Source: M55B127 sp035269185
GTDB lineage: Bacteria; Bacillota; Halanaerobiia; Halanaerobiales; M55B127
Direction: 5' to 3'
NCBI GenBank assembly: GCA_964430875.1
Contig: CAYSHP010000009.1
Coordinates: 1-57,539 of the forward strand
Length of the DNA stretch: 57,539 nt
Below the pieces are notes generated by a model, which searched no databases, had not been told where the DNA came from, and saw nothing but the letters and a program-made list of their open reading frames with translations. Within the stretch, counting starts at the first letter, position 1. Each line of letters begins with the position of its first letter. A program made the translations under genes and the position numbers. Shown here one piece after another: positions 8,555 to 16,365 of this stretch.

Positions 8555-9655
8555 ATGAGTAAGGTATACTTTGCTGATATAAGAGCTAGAAGTGAAGGAA
8601 CAAGTAAAATAGAAAAAATAAAGAAATTATTTGATGAGGCTGGATTTGAAGAGTTAATTGAAGAAGAGGACTTTACAGCAGTTAAGATCCATTTCGGTGA
8701 ACATGGTAATGATGGATATATTAATCCTGTTTTTGCAAGACAGGTTATTGATAAAATTAAAGAACATAAGGGTAAACCTTTTGTAGCTGATACAAATACC
8801 CTATATTCCGGTATGAGACATAATTCTATTGAACATCATACGGTTGCAAATTTACATGGTTTTAACTTTTCGGTTTTAGATGCGCCTGTCATCATTGCTG
8901 ATGGATTAAGAAGTCAAAACTTTATTGAGGTAGATATTGGTGGTAAGCATTTTGATAAAGTTAAGATTGCTTCTGATTTTGTTCATGCAGATGGTATGAT
9001 TGCAATGTCTCACTTTAAAGGACATGAAATAGCTGGTTTTGGTGGGGCTATCAAAAATATTGCAATGGGTTGTGCACCTGCTGCTGGAAAAAAAGATCAA
9101 CATAATGTAGAAATTGAATCAGATAATAATACCTGTATTGCGTGTGGTAAATGTGCAGAAGTTTGTCCTGAAAATGCAATTGTGGTAGAAGACTTTGCAG
9201 TAATTGACCCTAAAAAATGTATTGGATGTGGTGAATGTATTACAGCCTGTCCAGTTGATGCAATTGGTATGGACTGGGAATCTGAAATTGCTCCATTTAT
9301 GGAAAGAATGACTGAATATGCATATGGTGCAGTAAAAGATAAATTAGATAAAGTAGGCTATATCAATTTTCTATTAGATATTACGCCTGAATGTGATTGT
9401 GCGCCCTTTAGTGATGCTCCGTTAGTACGTGATATTGGCATTTTAGCTTCTAAAGACCCTATTGCACTAGACAAAGCTAGTTATGATCTGGTTAATAAAC
9501 AAGAAGGTTTAAGACATTCCCATTTAGAGAAAAACTATGAACCGGGTGAAGATAAGTTCAAAGGTTCTAGAGATCATACAGAAGGTACTATCCAATTAAC
9601 CTATGGAGAAGAGCTTGGCATGGGAGAAACCGATTACGAATTAATTGAAATTTAA
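8555..9655 (+). CDS. DUF362 protein with two [4Fe-4S] ferredoxin motifs
   Basis: This is a 366-residue cytoplasmic protein. DUF362 segments flank an inserted ferredoxin domain with CIACGKCAEVCPENAI and CIGCGECITACPVDAI near residues 193-235, enough for two [4Fe-4S] clusters. The family is widespread in anaerobes and annotated as a putative Fe-S protein; no reaction is established. Histidine-rich segments (HFGEHGNDG, HNSIEHHT, HFKGHE) may bind metal. Start is ATG 8555 after AGGGGG. It appears to be in a unit with the following membrane protein (23 nt gap). Confidence 0.85.
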   Translation: MSKVYFADIRARSEGTSKIEKIKKLFDEAGFEELIEEEDFTAVKIHFGEHGNDGYINPVFARQVIDKIKEHKGKPFVADTNTLYSGMRHNSIEHHTVANLHGFNFSVLDAPVIIADGLRSQNFIEVDIGGKHFDKVKIASDFVHADGMIAMSHFKGHEIAGFGGAIKNIAMGCAPAAGKKDQHNVEIESDNNTCIACGKCAEVCPENAIVVEDFAVIDPKKCIGCGECITACPVDAIGMDWESEIAPFMERMTEYAYGAVKDKLDKVGYINFLLDITPECDCAPFSDAPLVRDIGILASKDPIALDKASYDLVNKQEGLRHSHLEKNYEPGEDKFKGSRDHTEGTIQLTYGEELGMGETDYELIEI

Positions 9656-9678
9656 CATATACTATTTGAGGTGAAATG

Positions 9679-10452
9679 ATGGATGTCAAGAAGAAATATA
9701 TGAAAATTTTCAAAAAGAATTTATATTTAAAAAGAGAGAAAAAACAAAAAATAATCAAGCAAGTAAGTAAAGAAATAGATGAAATATTAAGCCGATATGA
9801 TGACGATAGAGTTGCTTTTAATGAAGAAATGGAGGGAGCAATTCCCCATGCTCTTCGTTTAACAAGAGAAAATGCTGATTATATAGAAGATATGGGTTTA
9901 ATCAATGCAATTAAATATTCTTCAAAAGTACCTCATCTAGATATAAAAACTAAGATGACATTAGGTAACCTACCGGTTTTTCACTTAACAAGCGGTTATA
10001 ATCGGAAAAAAGGGGACTATGATGTAGCAAAAGGTATTATTGCGATTGGGAGTAAAGCAAAAGGTGTTATAGCATTTGGTAAATTAGCCTATGGATTAAT
10101 TGCTATTGGAGGTATAAGTTTAGGTATTTTATCATTTGGATTTCTATCGGCTGGTGTTTTTTCAGTAGCCGGCTTAGCATTTGCATTACTCTTTGCTGTG
10201 GGAGGTATTGCTATTTCCGCTATTGCTTCTATGGGAATTGTTGCCTTATCCTCATTGGCAGCTTCTGGTCAGTTTGCTATGGCTCACTTTGTCAAAACAG
10301 GTCAAAAGATAAGTGAAAATATGCCGGGCTGGTTTGCTGCTATGGCTAATAATATAGGTACGGTTATTTTAGTTTTTGAGATGATTCTTTTGGGTATAGC
10401 CATTGTTGTATTCTATTTTGATTATATTTCTAAAAATAGTTATGATGAATAA
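9679..10452 (+). CDS. Membrane protein with Gly/Ala/Ile repeat segment, function unknown
   Basis: About 257 residues; ATG 9676 and ATG 9679 both follow GAGGTGA and I prefer 9679 by spacing. Residues 1-50 are basic and helical (KKKYMKIFKKNLYLKREKK) and resemble the small HAAS/DUF1700-type helical domain, though I am unsure. Residues about 115-200 are a run of short repeats of the form (A/G)xG(L/V)IAIG, such as KGIIAIGSKAKGVIAFG and YGLIAIGGISLG. A single hydrophobic segment near the C-terminus ends in FDYISK. I cannot assign a function. A terminator follows. Confidence 0.6.
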   Translation: MDVKKKYMKIFKKNLYLKREKKQKIIKQVSKEIDEILSRYDDDRVAFNEEMEGAIPHALRLTRENADYIEDMGLINAIKYSSKVPHLDIKTKMTLGNLPVFHLTSGYNRKKGDYDVAKGIIAIGSKAKGVIAFGKLAYGLIAIGGISLGILSFGFLSAGVFSVAGLAFALLFAVGGIAISAIASMGIVALSSLAASGQFAMAHFVKTGQKISENMPGWFAAMANNIGTVILVFEMILLGIAIVVFYFDYISKNSYDE

Positions 10453-10457
10453 TGATA

Positions 10458-10479
10458 ATCCCGCGAGAGCGGGATTTTT
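10458..10479 (+). terminator. Rho-independent terminator
   Basis: ATCCCGC (10458-10464) and GCGGGAT (10469-10475) flank a GAGA tetraloop and lead into TTTTT. Confidence 0.9.
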
Positions 10480-10534
10480 CCTAGTTAAATTAATTTTTTA
10501 AAATATATATAGAAACATTCGGAGTTGAATTATT

Positions 10535-11908
10535 ATGAAAGAGATAGACAAGCATGCCGCAAAATATAAATATATAATTGAAGGCCCTATTTTAAAGTCT
10601 TTAATTACTTTAGCCTGGCCAATCATGTTAAGTCAGTTGATGCAGACCTTATATAACTTAGCAGATACCCTCTGGTTAGGAAGAGTTGGTCCTGAAGCTG
10701 TAGCTGCAATTTCGATTAGTTTCCCTATTGTTTTTATGATGATTTCAATAGCAGCTGGTCTTACTATTGCTGGTACAGCTTTAATTGCCCAACATAAGGG
10801 GAGAGGTAATTTTAACAAGATTAATAACATAATAGGACAATTATTTTCCTTTATTGTGTTTTTAGCAATAGTTATTAGTATTATTGGATCACTTTTAGCT
10901 ACAGATATAATAACAATTATGGGAGCAGAACCTGAGATCATCCCGGATGCAGCTGCATATTTAAGAACTATCTTTGCAGGGATGCCATTTATGTTCATAT
11001 TTTTTATATTTTCCTCTATTTTAAGAGGTATTGGAGATACTAAAACTCCTTCCATAATGATGTTCTTTTCAGTTACTATCAATATTATTTTAGATCCACT
11101 ACTAATTTTTGGGGTAGGCTTTTTTCCTCAGTTGGATGTAGTAGGAGCTGCTTTAGCAACTATTATTGCTAGAGCAATTGTAGCTATTTATGCTCTGATA
11201 ATTATTGAAAGGGGTGTAGATGGGTTTTATTTAAAATTCTCAAATTTGAAATGGGACTTTAGTATTATTAAAAAGATTGTAACGATAGGAGTCCCCTCTT
11301 CTGTAGAACAGTCCATGATTTCACTCGGACAGGTTTTAATGACCAGTTTGGTGGCTGGATTTGGTACAATGACTTTAGCAGCCTATGGTATAGTTAATCG
11401 GATTATTAGTTTACCTACCATTTTAGCTTTTGGGGTAGCCGCTGCCGCCACTACCATGGTTGGACAAAATATAGGGGCAGATAAGAAAAAGAGGGCTGAG
11501 AAAACTGCCCTTGTAAGCATTGCTATTATTTTTATAAGTATGAGTATATTAGGTATTGTATTATTTATTGAGCCCCGGTTTGTTATCAAAATCTTTAATG
11601 ATGCCCCAGAAGTTGTTAAACTTGGATCTAATTATTTAAGAATTGTTGCTTTAACATTTGGTTTTTTGGGAGCAATGTATGTGGGAAATGGAGTATTTAA
11701 AGGAGCTGGTAAAACTGTTCCTCCAATGATAATATCTTCATCATCATTATGGATATTTAGATTAGGTGCTGCCTATATTTTTGTGACTATATTTTCTATG
11801 AGTCAGCCTGGTCTTTGGTGGGCAGTTGCTGTATCACATCTTGGTGGTTCTTTTATCGGATTGATTTGGCTTAAAATATCAAATTGGAGTACAGCTGTGA
11901 TTGAATAG
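10535..11908 (+). CDS. MATE family efflux transporter
   Basis: The 457-residue polytopic membrane protein has about 12 helices in two homologous halves. The N-terminal IKSL-type start (GPILKSLITLAWPIMLSQLMQTLYNLADTLWLGRVG, cited by its first part near residue 17) and SSILRGIGDTKTP near 165 are classic for the Clostridial NorM/DinF-like MATE group, which exports cationic compounds using Na+ or H+. The substrate is unknown. Start is ATG 10535 after CGGAG. It is monocistronic; the following promoter region drives a separate gene. Confidence 0.9.
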   Translation: MKEIDKHAAKYKYIIEGPILKSLITLAWPIMLSQLMQTLYNLADTLWLGRVGPEAVAAISISFPIVFMMISIAAGLTIAGTALIAQHKGRGNFNKINNIIGQLFSFIVFLAIVISIIGSLLATDIITIMGAEPEIIPDAAAYLRTIFAGMPFMFIFFIFSSILRGIGDTKTPSIMMFFSVTINIILDPLLIFGVGFFPQLDVVGAALATIIARAIVAIYALIIIERGVDGFYLKFSNLKWDFSIIKKIVTIGVPSSVEQSMISLGQVLMTSLVAGFGTMTLAAYGIVNRIISLPTILAFGVAAAATTMVGQNIGADKKKRAEKTALVSIAIIFISMSILGIVLFIEPRFVIKIFNDAPEVVKLGSNYLRIVALTFGFLGAMYVGNGVFKGAGKTVPPMIISSSSLWIFRLGAAYIFVTIFSMSQPGLWWAVAVSHLGGSFIGLIWLKISNWSTAVIE

Positions 11909-11980
11909 TTAAAGTTTTCAGTGTAAAAATTTAATTTTTTAAAAAAATTAAACAAAATCATAAAAAAACACAATTTTTTA

Positions 11981-12009
11981 TTGACATTATTTCACTATTT
12001 GGTTATAAT
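11981..12009 (+). promoter_or_regulatory. Strong sigma-A promoter for the rsgA leader transcript
   Basis: Perfect TTGACA (11981-11986) and TATAAT (12004-12009) are separated by 17 nt. The start point would fall near 12016, giving a leader of roughly 250 nt before the GTPase gene. Confidence 0.9.
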
Positions 12010-12048
12010 ATTAATTGTGAAAATAATATTAAAGAGAGTGATGTTTTA

Positions 12049-12069
12049 ATGAAAAGGAGAGTTCTTTAA
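12049..12069 (+). CDS. Possible leader peptide MKRRVL in the rsgA leader
   Basis: ATG 12049 follows a GAGAG site by about 11 nt and reads MKRRVL to a TAA at 12067-12069. Its last codons are the 5' arm of the long-range stem, so a translating or stalled ribosome would open that stem. Two other short ORFs exist (ATG 12041, two codons; ATG 12085, 18 codons without a good ribosome site). Translation is not demonstrated. Confidence 0.35.
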   Translation: MKRRVL

Positions 12070-12207
12070 TCTCATCAAATTGAAGATGGTCTGTTTTAAT
12101 CCCGGGGGTTACTATGCCTACTTACTTTTAAATTGGGATTAGAACTGATGATTAATGAACTCTGTGTGTGTCTTTTATTTAAAAATTAATATAAATGAGT
12201 TTATATT

Positions 12208-12238
12208 ACCACAGGTTTATTGTACCTGTGGTTTTTTG
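12208..12238 (+). terminator. Rho-independent terminator inside the rsgA leader
   Basis: ACCACAGGT (12208-12216) and ACCTGTGGT (12224-12232) form a perfect 9-bp stem followed by TTTTTT. It lies only 26 nt upstream of the gene's start codon and downstream of its promoter, so it must be conditional. Confidence 0.85.
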
Positions 12239-12263
12239 TTTTTTAAAAAGAAAGGAGTCAAAA

Positions 12264-13286
12264 ATGAATTTTAATGAATTAGGTTTAAATAGATTTGATT
12301 TTAATATAGATGATAAAAAAAACTTAGGGAGAGTTTCCGCTCAATATAGAGATTTATATAAAGTTATTACTACTGAAGTTGAAATTATGGCTACTTTATC
12401 TGGTAATAACTATTTTAAATCCAGTAAAGATAATTTTCCAGTAGTAGGAGATTGGGTAATATATGAACAATATAATCAAGAAAGTAACGGTTTGATAAAA
12501 AGAGTTTTAGATAGAAAAACCAAAATATCCAGAAATCAAGCCGGTAAAAAGGAAGAAGAACAAATAATTGCAGCCAATATTGATATAATATTTATAGTAA
12601 CTTCCTTAAATCAAGATTTTAATCCACGTCGATTAGAAAGATATCTGACTATAGCCTGGGATAGTGGAGCTAAACCAATAATTATTTTAAATAAGTCAGA
12701 TCTTTGTAAAGATATAAATTATTATACTGAGCAGGTTGAAAATATTGCTTTTGGTATAAAATATATTATTACAAGTTGTGTTGACAATAAAGGGATTAAT
12801 CAGATAAGAGAAGTCCTTCAGCCTGATAAAACGGCTGTTTTAGTAGGTTCTTCCGGTGTAGGCAAGTCTTCCATTATTAACTTATTATTAAAGGATCAAA
12901 AACAGGATATAAAAGAAATAAGGGAAGATGATGCCCGAGGAAGACATACTACAACTAATCGAGAATTATTTATCTTACCTGAAGGGGGAATTATAATAGA
13001 CACCCCTGGTATGAGAGAAATACAATTATGGGTTGATGAGAATTCATTAGATAGTGTATTTAGTGAAATTGATAATATTGCTAAAAATTGTAAGTTTAAT
13101 GATTGTTCTCATACTCATGAACCGGATTGTGCAGTAAAGGAAGCGGTAAACGAGGGAACCTTAAGTGAAGATAGATTAAAAAATTACTTCAAAATGAAAA
13201 AGGAAATAGAGTATCAAAAATTAAAAGAGAAATATAATGCCAAAAAAGCTAATAAAATTAAATGGCAGAGATTAATGAACCAATAA
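12264..13286 (+). CDS. rsgA: Ribosome small-subunit-dependent GTPase A (RsgA/YjeQ), long form
   Basis: The 340-residue protein starts at ATG 12264 after AAAGGAG. It has an N-terminal OB fold (VVGDWVIYE near residue 60) and a circularly permuted GTPase with NKSD (about 142), GSSGVGKSS (about 194), a G2 region with GRHTTTNRE and DTPGMRE (about 246). A zinc site follows with CKFNDCSHTHEPDC. RsgA releases assembly factors from the 30S subunit in a GTP-dependent way. Its own promoter, structured leader and terminator suggest conditional expression, which would fit a stress-induced second copy; whether a housekeeping copy exists elsewhere cannot be seen. Confidence 0.88.
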   Translation: MNFNELGLNRFDFNIDDKKNLGRVSAQYRDLYKVITTEVEIMATLSGNNYFKSSKDNFPVVGDWVIYEQYNQESNGLIKRVLDRKTKISRNQAGKKEEEQIIAANIDIIFIVTSLNQDFNPRRLERYLTIAWDSGAKPIIILNKSDLCKDINYYTEQVENIAFGIKYIITSCVDNKGINQIREVLQPDKTAVLVGSSGVGKSSIINLLLKDQKQDIKEIREDDARGRHTTTNRELFILPEGGIIIDTPGMREIQLWVDENSLDSVFSEIDNIAKNCKFNDCSHTHEPDCAVKEAVNEGTLSEDRLKNYFKMKKEIEYQKLKEKYNAKKANKIKWQRLMNQ

Positions 13287-13311
13287 ATACAAAAAAAGGA
13301 GGTATAAAATT

Positions 13312-14028
13312 ATGTGTTCAAAATGGTATGAAGATTTATATGAAGATTATGGAAAATCATATGAGGAAGAAGCCTTTGTAAAAGGTACAAAAGGTGAAGT
13401 TGATTTTTTAGAAAAAGAACTTGATTTTAATAAAGATAAAAATATATTAGATATAGGGTGTGGAACAGGACGGCATTCTATTGAATTAAATAAAAGAGGT
13501 TATGAAGTTACAGCAATAGATCTCTCAGAGTCTATGATTGAACAAGCAAAAAATAAGATGAAGAAGAAAGATTTAGATGTTAACTTTAGAGTCAAAAATG
13601 CCTTAGAACTTGACTATAAAAAAGAGTTTGATCTCAGCATTATATTATGTGAAGGTGCTTTTAGTTTAATGGAAAATGATGATAAAGATTATAAAATCCT
13701 TAAAAATGCTTACAATGCTTTAAAAGATAAGGGTAAATTAATCTTAACTGTACCTAATGCCTATAAACCAATCATAGAAGAAAATGAAAATTTAGATTTA
13801 ACAACATTAAGGGAAAATTTTATATTAGAAATTGAAGATGATAATGGTAAAGAAAAAAATATAAAAGCAAAGCAAAGATATTATTTGCCCAGTGAAATTA
13901 GCTGGAGGCTTAAAAATATTGGATTTAATGAAGTTGATATATATGGTTGTGAACTTGGAAACTTTGATAGAAATAGAAAGGTGAACAAAAAAGATATGGA
14001 ATTTTTGGTGATAGCGAAAAAAGAATGA
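13312..14028 (+). CDS. Class I SAM-dependent methyltransferase
   Basis: The protein has 238 residues and motif I ILDIGCGTGRHSIELNKRGYEV near residues 44-65, then AIDLSESMIEQA and a post-motif DLSIILCEGAFSLM. The GTG RHS form is typical of small-molecule or uncharacterised methyltransferases of the UbiE/COQ5-like group. Start is ATG 13312 after AAAGGAGG, 25 nt after rsgA, so it is likely co-transcribed and under the same leader. The substrate is unknown. Confidence 0.8.
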   Translation: MCSKWYEDLYEDYGKSYEEEAFVKGTKGEVDFLEKELDFNKDKNILDIGCGTGRHSIELNKRGYEVTAIDLSESMIEQAKNKMKKKDLDVNFRVKNALELDYKKEFDLSIILCEGAFSLMENDDKDYKILKNAYNALKDKGKLILTVPNAYKPIIEENENLDLTTLRENFILEIEDDNGKEKNIKAKQRYYLPSEISWRLKNIGFNEVDIYGCELGNFDRNRKVNKKDMEFLVIAKKE

Positions 14029-14047
14029 TTATTTCGAGGTGATAATT

Positions 14048-14140
14048 ATGCGATTTACATATACAGAAGATGAATATAAAATGGTTTTTGAATTTCATAC
14101 CGAAGAGTATGTAATTGAAATAGAAATAGAAAAGATATAA
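14048..14140 (+). CDS. Small 30-residue ORF, function unknown
   Basis: A 30-codon ORF follows the methyltransferase by 19 nt, with GAGGTGATAATT directly before ATG 14048, as good a ribosome site as its neighbours have. The peptide is acidic and amphipathic (MRFTYTEDEYKMVFEF at its start, EIEIEKI at its end), suggesting a small beta structure. A terminator follows at once, so it is the last gene of the rsgA unit. I recognise no family. Confidence 0.5.
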   Translation: MRFTYTEDEYKMVFEFHTEEYVIEIEIEKI

Positions 14141-14142
14141 TA

Positions 14143-14170
14143 AATAGGGGAAGGGAATTCCCCTATTTTA
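14143..14170 (+). terminator. Rho-independent terminator
   Basis: AATAGGGG (14143-14150) and CCCCTATT (14160-14167) form a perfect 8-bp stem followed by a short T-tract (TTTTAATT). Confidence 0.75.
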
Positions 14171-14171
14171 A

Positions 14172-14200
14172 TTGACAACTATATTCTAACAGGGTAATAT
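14172..14200 (+). promoter_or_regulatory. Promoter and possible operator for the ArsR gene
   Basis: TTGACA (14172-14177) is followed after 17 nt by TAATAT (14195-14200). The spacer holds an imperfect dyad, ATATT at 14181-14185 and AATAT at 14196-14200, placed where an ArsR repressor would block polymerase. The dyad is suggestive only. Confidence 0.6.
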
Positions 14201-14220
14201 AATAATAAGGCGGTGGTAAT

Positions 14221-14532
14221 ATGAGAGAGAAATTATTTGAAGCAAGAGAGAAGATTTTGAAATCACTTGCAAATAAATATAGATTAAAGATTGTTGATAA
14301 TCTTGGCAAAAAAAGTAAAATGTGTGTGTCTGAATTAGAAGAAGTACTTGAATTAAATCAGTCTTCAGTTTCAAAACATCTTAATATTTTAAAAGAAGCC
14401 GGGGTAGTGAAATCAAAAAAAGAGGGTTTAAAAGTATATTATTCACTGAGAACCCCCTGTATAATAAACTTTTTTGAATGTGTTGATAATGTAATAAAAA
14501 ATGAACTAAAGGAAAGGTCAAATTTATTCTAA
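14221..14532 (+). CDS. ArsR family transcriptional regulator
   Basis: The 103-residue winged-helix protein has the family core LANKYRLKIVDNL, a recognition helix in LNQSSVSKHLNILKEAGVV (about residues 49-67) and the beta-wing KKEGLKVYYSL. Cysteines at MCVSELEE (about residue 36) and two more near RTPCIINFFECVD could sense metal, arsenite or thiol state. Start is ATG 14221 after GGCGGTGG. It likely controls itself and perhaps the small redox protein 358 nt downstream. Confidence 0.85.
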   Translation: MREKLFEAREKILKSLANKYRLKIVDNLGKKSKMCVSELEEVLELNQSSVSKHLNILKEAGVVKSKKEGLKVYYSLRTPCIINFFECVDNVIKNELKERSNLF

Positions 14533-14890
14533 AAAATTTTGCTAATAAAATATATGTAAGTGAAAAAACTGTTTTTATACATAGCATTATTTTAGATGTT
14601 TATTAACGCCAATTAATAAACTTAAGCATCAAAAAGACTATTTAAAATTTTTTTGTATGATAAAATAATATGCTTGAAAACATTTTATATTTTGCTTAAT
14701 AACTGCTTTTCATATACTTTACTATTTTAACTGAGATACTTACTTTAAAAGGAATCATGAGTTTTGTAGTGGTAAAGTTTCTTATTTAGCCTTTGGCCCT
14801 ACATTGGTATAATATATTATTATGGTTTAATTAAGTGGTTTTATCTACGGAACATATGTAATTTAAATATTTTAAAAGGAGATGATTTAG
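14533..14890 (+). other. Intergenic region with an extended -10 promoter candidate
   Basis: There is no plausible coding sequence in this A/T-rich 358-nt stretch. TGGTATAAT at 14805-14813 is an extended -10 element that could start transcription for the small redox gene; no good -35 accompanies it. AAGGAGATG at 14877-14885 is the ribosome site for that gene. Confidence 0.5.
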
Positions 14891-15121
14891 ATAAAAAAAT
14901 TTGAAGTATTTGGTTCAGGTTGTGCAAACTGTCAAAAAGCAGTGGACAATATTAAGGAAGTTATTAAAGAGTTAGATCTTGATGCTGAAGTTGTTAAAGT
15001 AGAAGATATGAATGAAATGGTTGAAAGGGGAATTATGTTAACTCCAGCAGTTGCTTTAGATGATGAAATGCAAGCAACAGGTAAGGTCCCTACTAAGAAA
15101 GAAATCAAGGGTTGGTTATAA
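14891..15121 (+). CDS. Small redox-active disulfide protein (thioredoxin_3 family) opening on ATA
   Basis: This is a thioredoxin-fold mini-protein of 76 residues with FGSGCANCQKAVDNI near the N-terminus (CxxC), a cis-Pro segment MLTPAVALDDE and TGKVPTKKEIKGW. That matches the TM0996/MTH895 'small redox-active disulfide' family. The reading frame is closed by TAG at 14888-14890, and the first codon after it is ATA; the next in-frame start codons lie beyond the active site. AAGGAG at 14877-14882 is correctly placed for initiation at 14891. The gene is either initiated at a rare AUA or has lost its ATG. Homologues often sit with ArsR regulators and permeases. Confidence 0.75.
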   Translation: MKKFEVFGSGCANCQKAVDNIKEVIKELDLDAEVVKVEDMNEMVERGIMLTPAVALDDEMQATGKVPTKKEIKGWL

Positions 15122-15189
15122 GTTAAGACCGACCATATGTTCAATAAACATGATTAGAAAATTTAAGATATCTATAAATTATAAAAAGG

Positions 15190-15245
15190 AATCCTGTGTT
15201 TTAGGTAGAATTAATAAAAATATACCTAGACATAGGATTTTTTTA
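15190..15245 (+). terminator. Long imperfect hairpin terminator
   Basis: AATCCTGTGTTTTAGGTA (15190-15207) pairs imperfectly with TACCTAGACATAGGATT (15223-15239), followed by a T-run. It separates the redox gene from the formate dehydrogenase unit. Confidence 0.75.
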
Positions 15246-15262
15246 TATAGGGGGTAATTTTT

Positions 15263-15841
15263 TTGGTAAAAATATTAGTTTCTGGCAAGAGTAAAAAATC
15301 GGGTAAAACAACTTTTGTAGAAAAAGTAATTGAAAATTTAAGAGGAAGTATTTATGTTATTAAAAGTTCAGTTCATAAAAGATATGATAAATTTGAATTA
15401 ATAGATGATAAAGAAATAATATCACAAAAAGATACAGATACTGCAATATTTAGTCGAGCCGGTGCAGATAAGGTATATTATCTTAAATCCAATAGAGCCA
15501 ACCTAAAACAAGGTATAGAAAATGAGTTAAAAGAAATTAAGGGTTATGATTATCTCATTATAGAAGGAAATAGCATTATTGATTTTCTAGGTTTTAATTT
15601 TGTATATTATCTAGATAAGAAGGGGGGAGATAAAAAGAAATCAGCAGAAAAATGCAAACAAAAGGCAGATGTAATAATAAATTCTGATAATAATTATACA
15701 ATTGAATTTAATCAAGATGTAATAAGTTGTTTTAAAGCTCATTTATTAGGACATTGTTTAGATATACCACTAAAAAAAGTAGGAGATATGATTAATGATG
15801 CAAATATCAAAGTTGAAAATTGTCAGTTAGGTTTATTTTAA
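15263..15841 (+). CDS. mobB: Molybdopterin-guanine dinucleotide biosynthesis adaptor MobB-like
   Basis: The 192-residue P-loop protein starts at TTG 15263 after AGGGGGT. The Walker A GKSKKSGKTTFVEKV lies near residues 8-22 and IEGNSIIDF near 95 acts as the Walker B region. MobB binds GTP and assists MobA in making the guanine-dinucleotide form of molybdopterin. Placement immediately upstream of a molybdopterin formate dehydrogenase, with mobA at the other end of the unit, supports this. The C-terminal half is divergent from enterobacterial MobB. Confidence 0.8.
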   Translation: MVKILVSGKSKKSGKTTFVEKVIENLRGSIYVIKSSVHKRYDKFELIDDKEIISQKDTDTAIFSRAGADKVYYLKSNRANLKQGIENELKEIKGYDYLIIEGNSIIDFLGFNFVYYLDKKGGDKKKSAEKCKQKADVIINSDNNYTIEFNQDVISCFKAHLLGHCLDIPLKKVGDMINDANIKVENCQLGLF

Positions 15842-15885
15842 AAATAAAAAAACAAATTAGATTATTTAAAAAAAGGGGTAAAATT

Positions 15886-16365
15886 ATGGATATTGATTTA
15901 AATAATATTAAACCGATAGTAAGAAAGTATGCAGGTGAGAAGGGTGGTTTAATACCTATATTAAATGAAGTTCAAAAAGAGATAGGTTACCTACCAGCCG
16001 AAGCACAAGAATATATTAGTGATGAACTTAATATACCTTTAAGTAAAATATATGGAGTGATCACTTTTTACACCCAGTTTTCCACAAAACCAAAAGGAGA
16101 ATATGTAATTCATGCTTGTGATGGAACTGCTTGTCATGTGAGAGATTCACAAGATATTATTGATGCTATTAAAGATGAGTTAAATTTACAAAAAGAAAAT
16201 AGTACAACCAGTGATGGTCAATTTACTTTAGAGACCGTTTCCTGTATTGGAGCCTGTGGTTTAGCTCCAGTTGTTACAATTAATGAAAAGGTTTATGGAA
16301 AATTAACTCCTAATAAGATAAGAGATGTTATTGAGGAATATAAGGGGAGTGAAGAGAGTGTTTAA
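15886..16365 (+). CDS. NuoE-like [2Fe-2S] subunit of formate dehydrogenase (HylC/HndA type)
   Basis: The 159-residue protein has the 24-kDa NADH dehydrogenase subunit fold. YGVITFYTQFST precedes the cluster cysteines in CDGTACH (near residue 84) and CIGACG (near residue 124), which hold one [2Fe-2S]. I start at ATG 15886, after AAAAGGGG, and not in the longer upstream frame that overlaps mobB. It overlaps the nuoF-like gene by 8 nt. It is expected to pass electrons between the flavin subunit and FdhA or to support bifurcation. Confidence 0.9.
   Translation: MDIDLNNIKPIVRKYAGEKGGLIPILNEVQKEIGYLPAEAQEYISDELNIPLSKIYGVITFYTQFSTKPKGEYVIHACDGTACHVRDSQDIIDAIKDELNLQKENSTTSDGQFTLETVSCIGACGLAPVVTINEKVYGKLTPNKIRDVIEEYKGSEESV

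Larger units (their letters stand above)
12016..12263 (+). promoter_or_regulatory. Structured leader (putative attenuator) of rsgA
   Basis: GAGTTCTTTAATC (12059-12071) can pair with GATTAATGAACTC (12150-12162), 12 of 13 positions. Inside, TTTTAATCCC (12094-12103) pairs with GGGATTAGAA (12135-12144), leaving a pyrimidine-rich loop. CTGTG at 12162-12167 could pair with CACAG at 12210-12214 in the 5' arm of the downstream terminator, a possible antiterminator. A six-codon ORF overlaps the 5' arm of the outer stem. The arrangement resembles ribosome-mediated attenuators, but I recognise no named riboswitch class. Confidence 0.55.

Noticed and set aside
12085..12141. An 18-codon ORF (MVCFNPGG start) in the rsgA leader
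   Set aside because: No usable ribosome binding site and it runs through the inner stem; listed only as a possibility in the leader entry.
14533..14890. A remnant permease gene between ArsR and the redox protein
   Set aside because: Homologous loci often have a permease there, but no frame longer than a few dozen codons or hydrophobic run can be read.
15060..15257. A 65-codon plus-strand frame overlapping the small redox gene
   Set aside because: It is out of frame with the well-conserved CxxC protein, has no family features and runs across the terminator hairpin.
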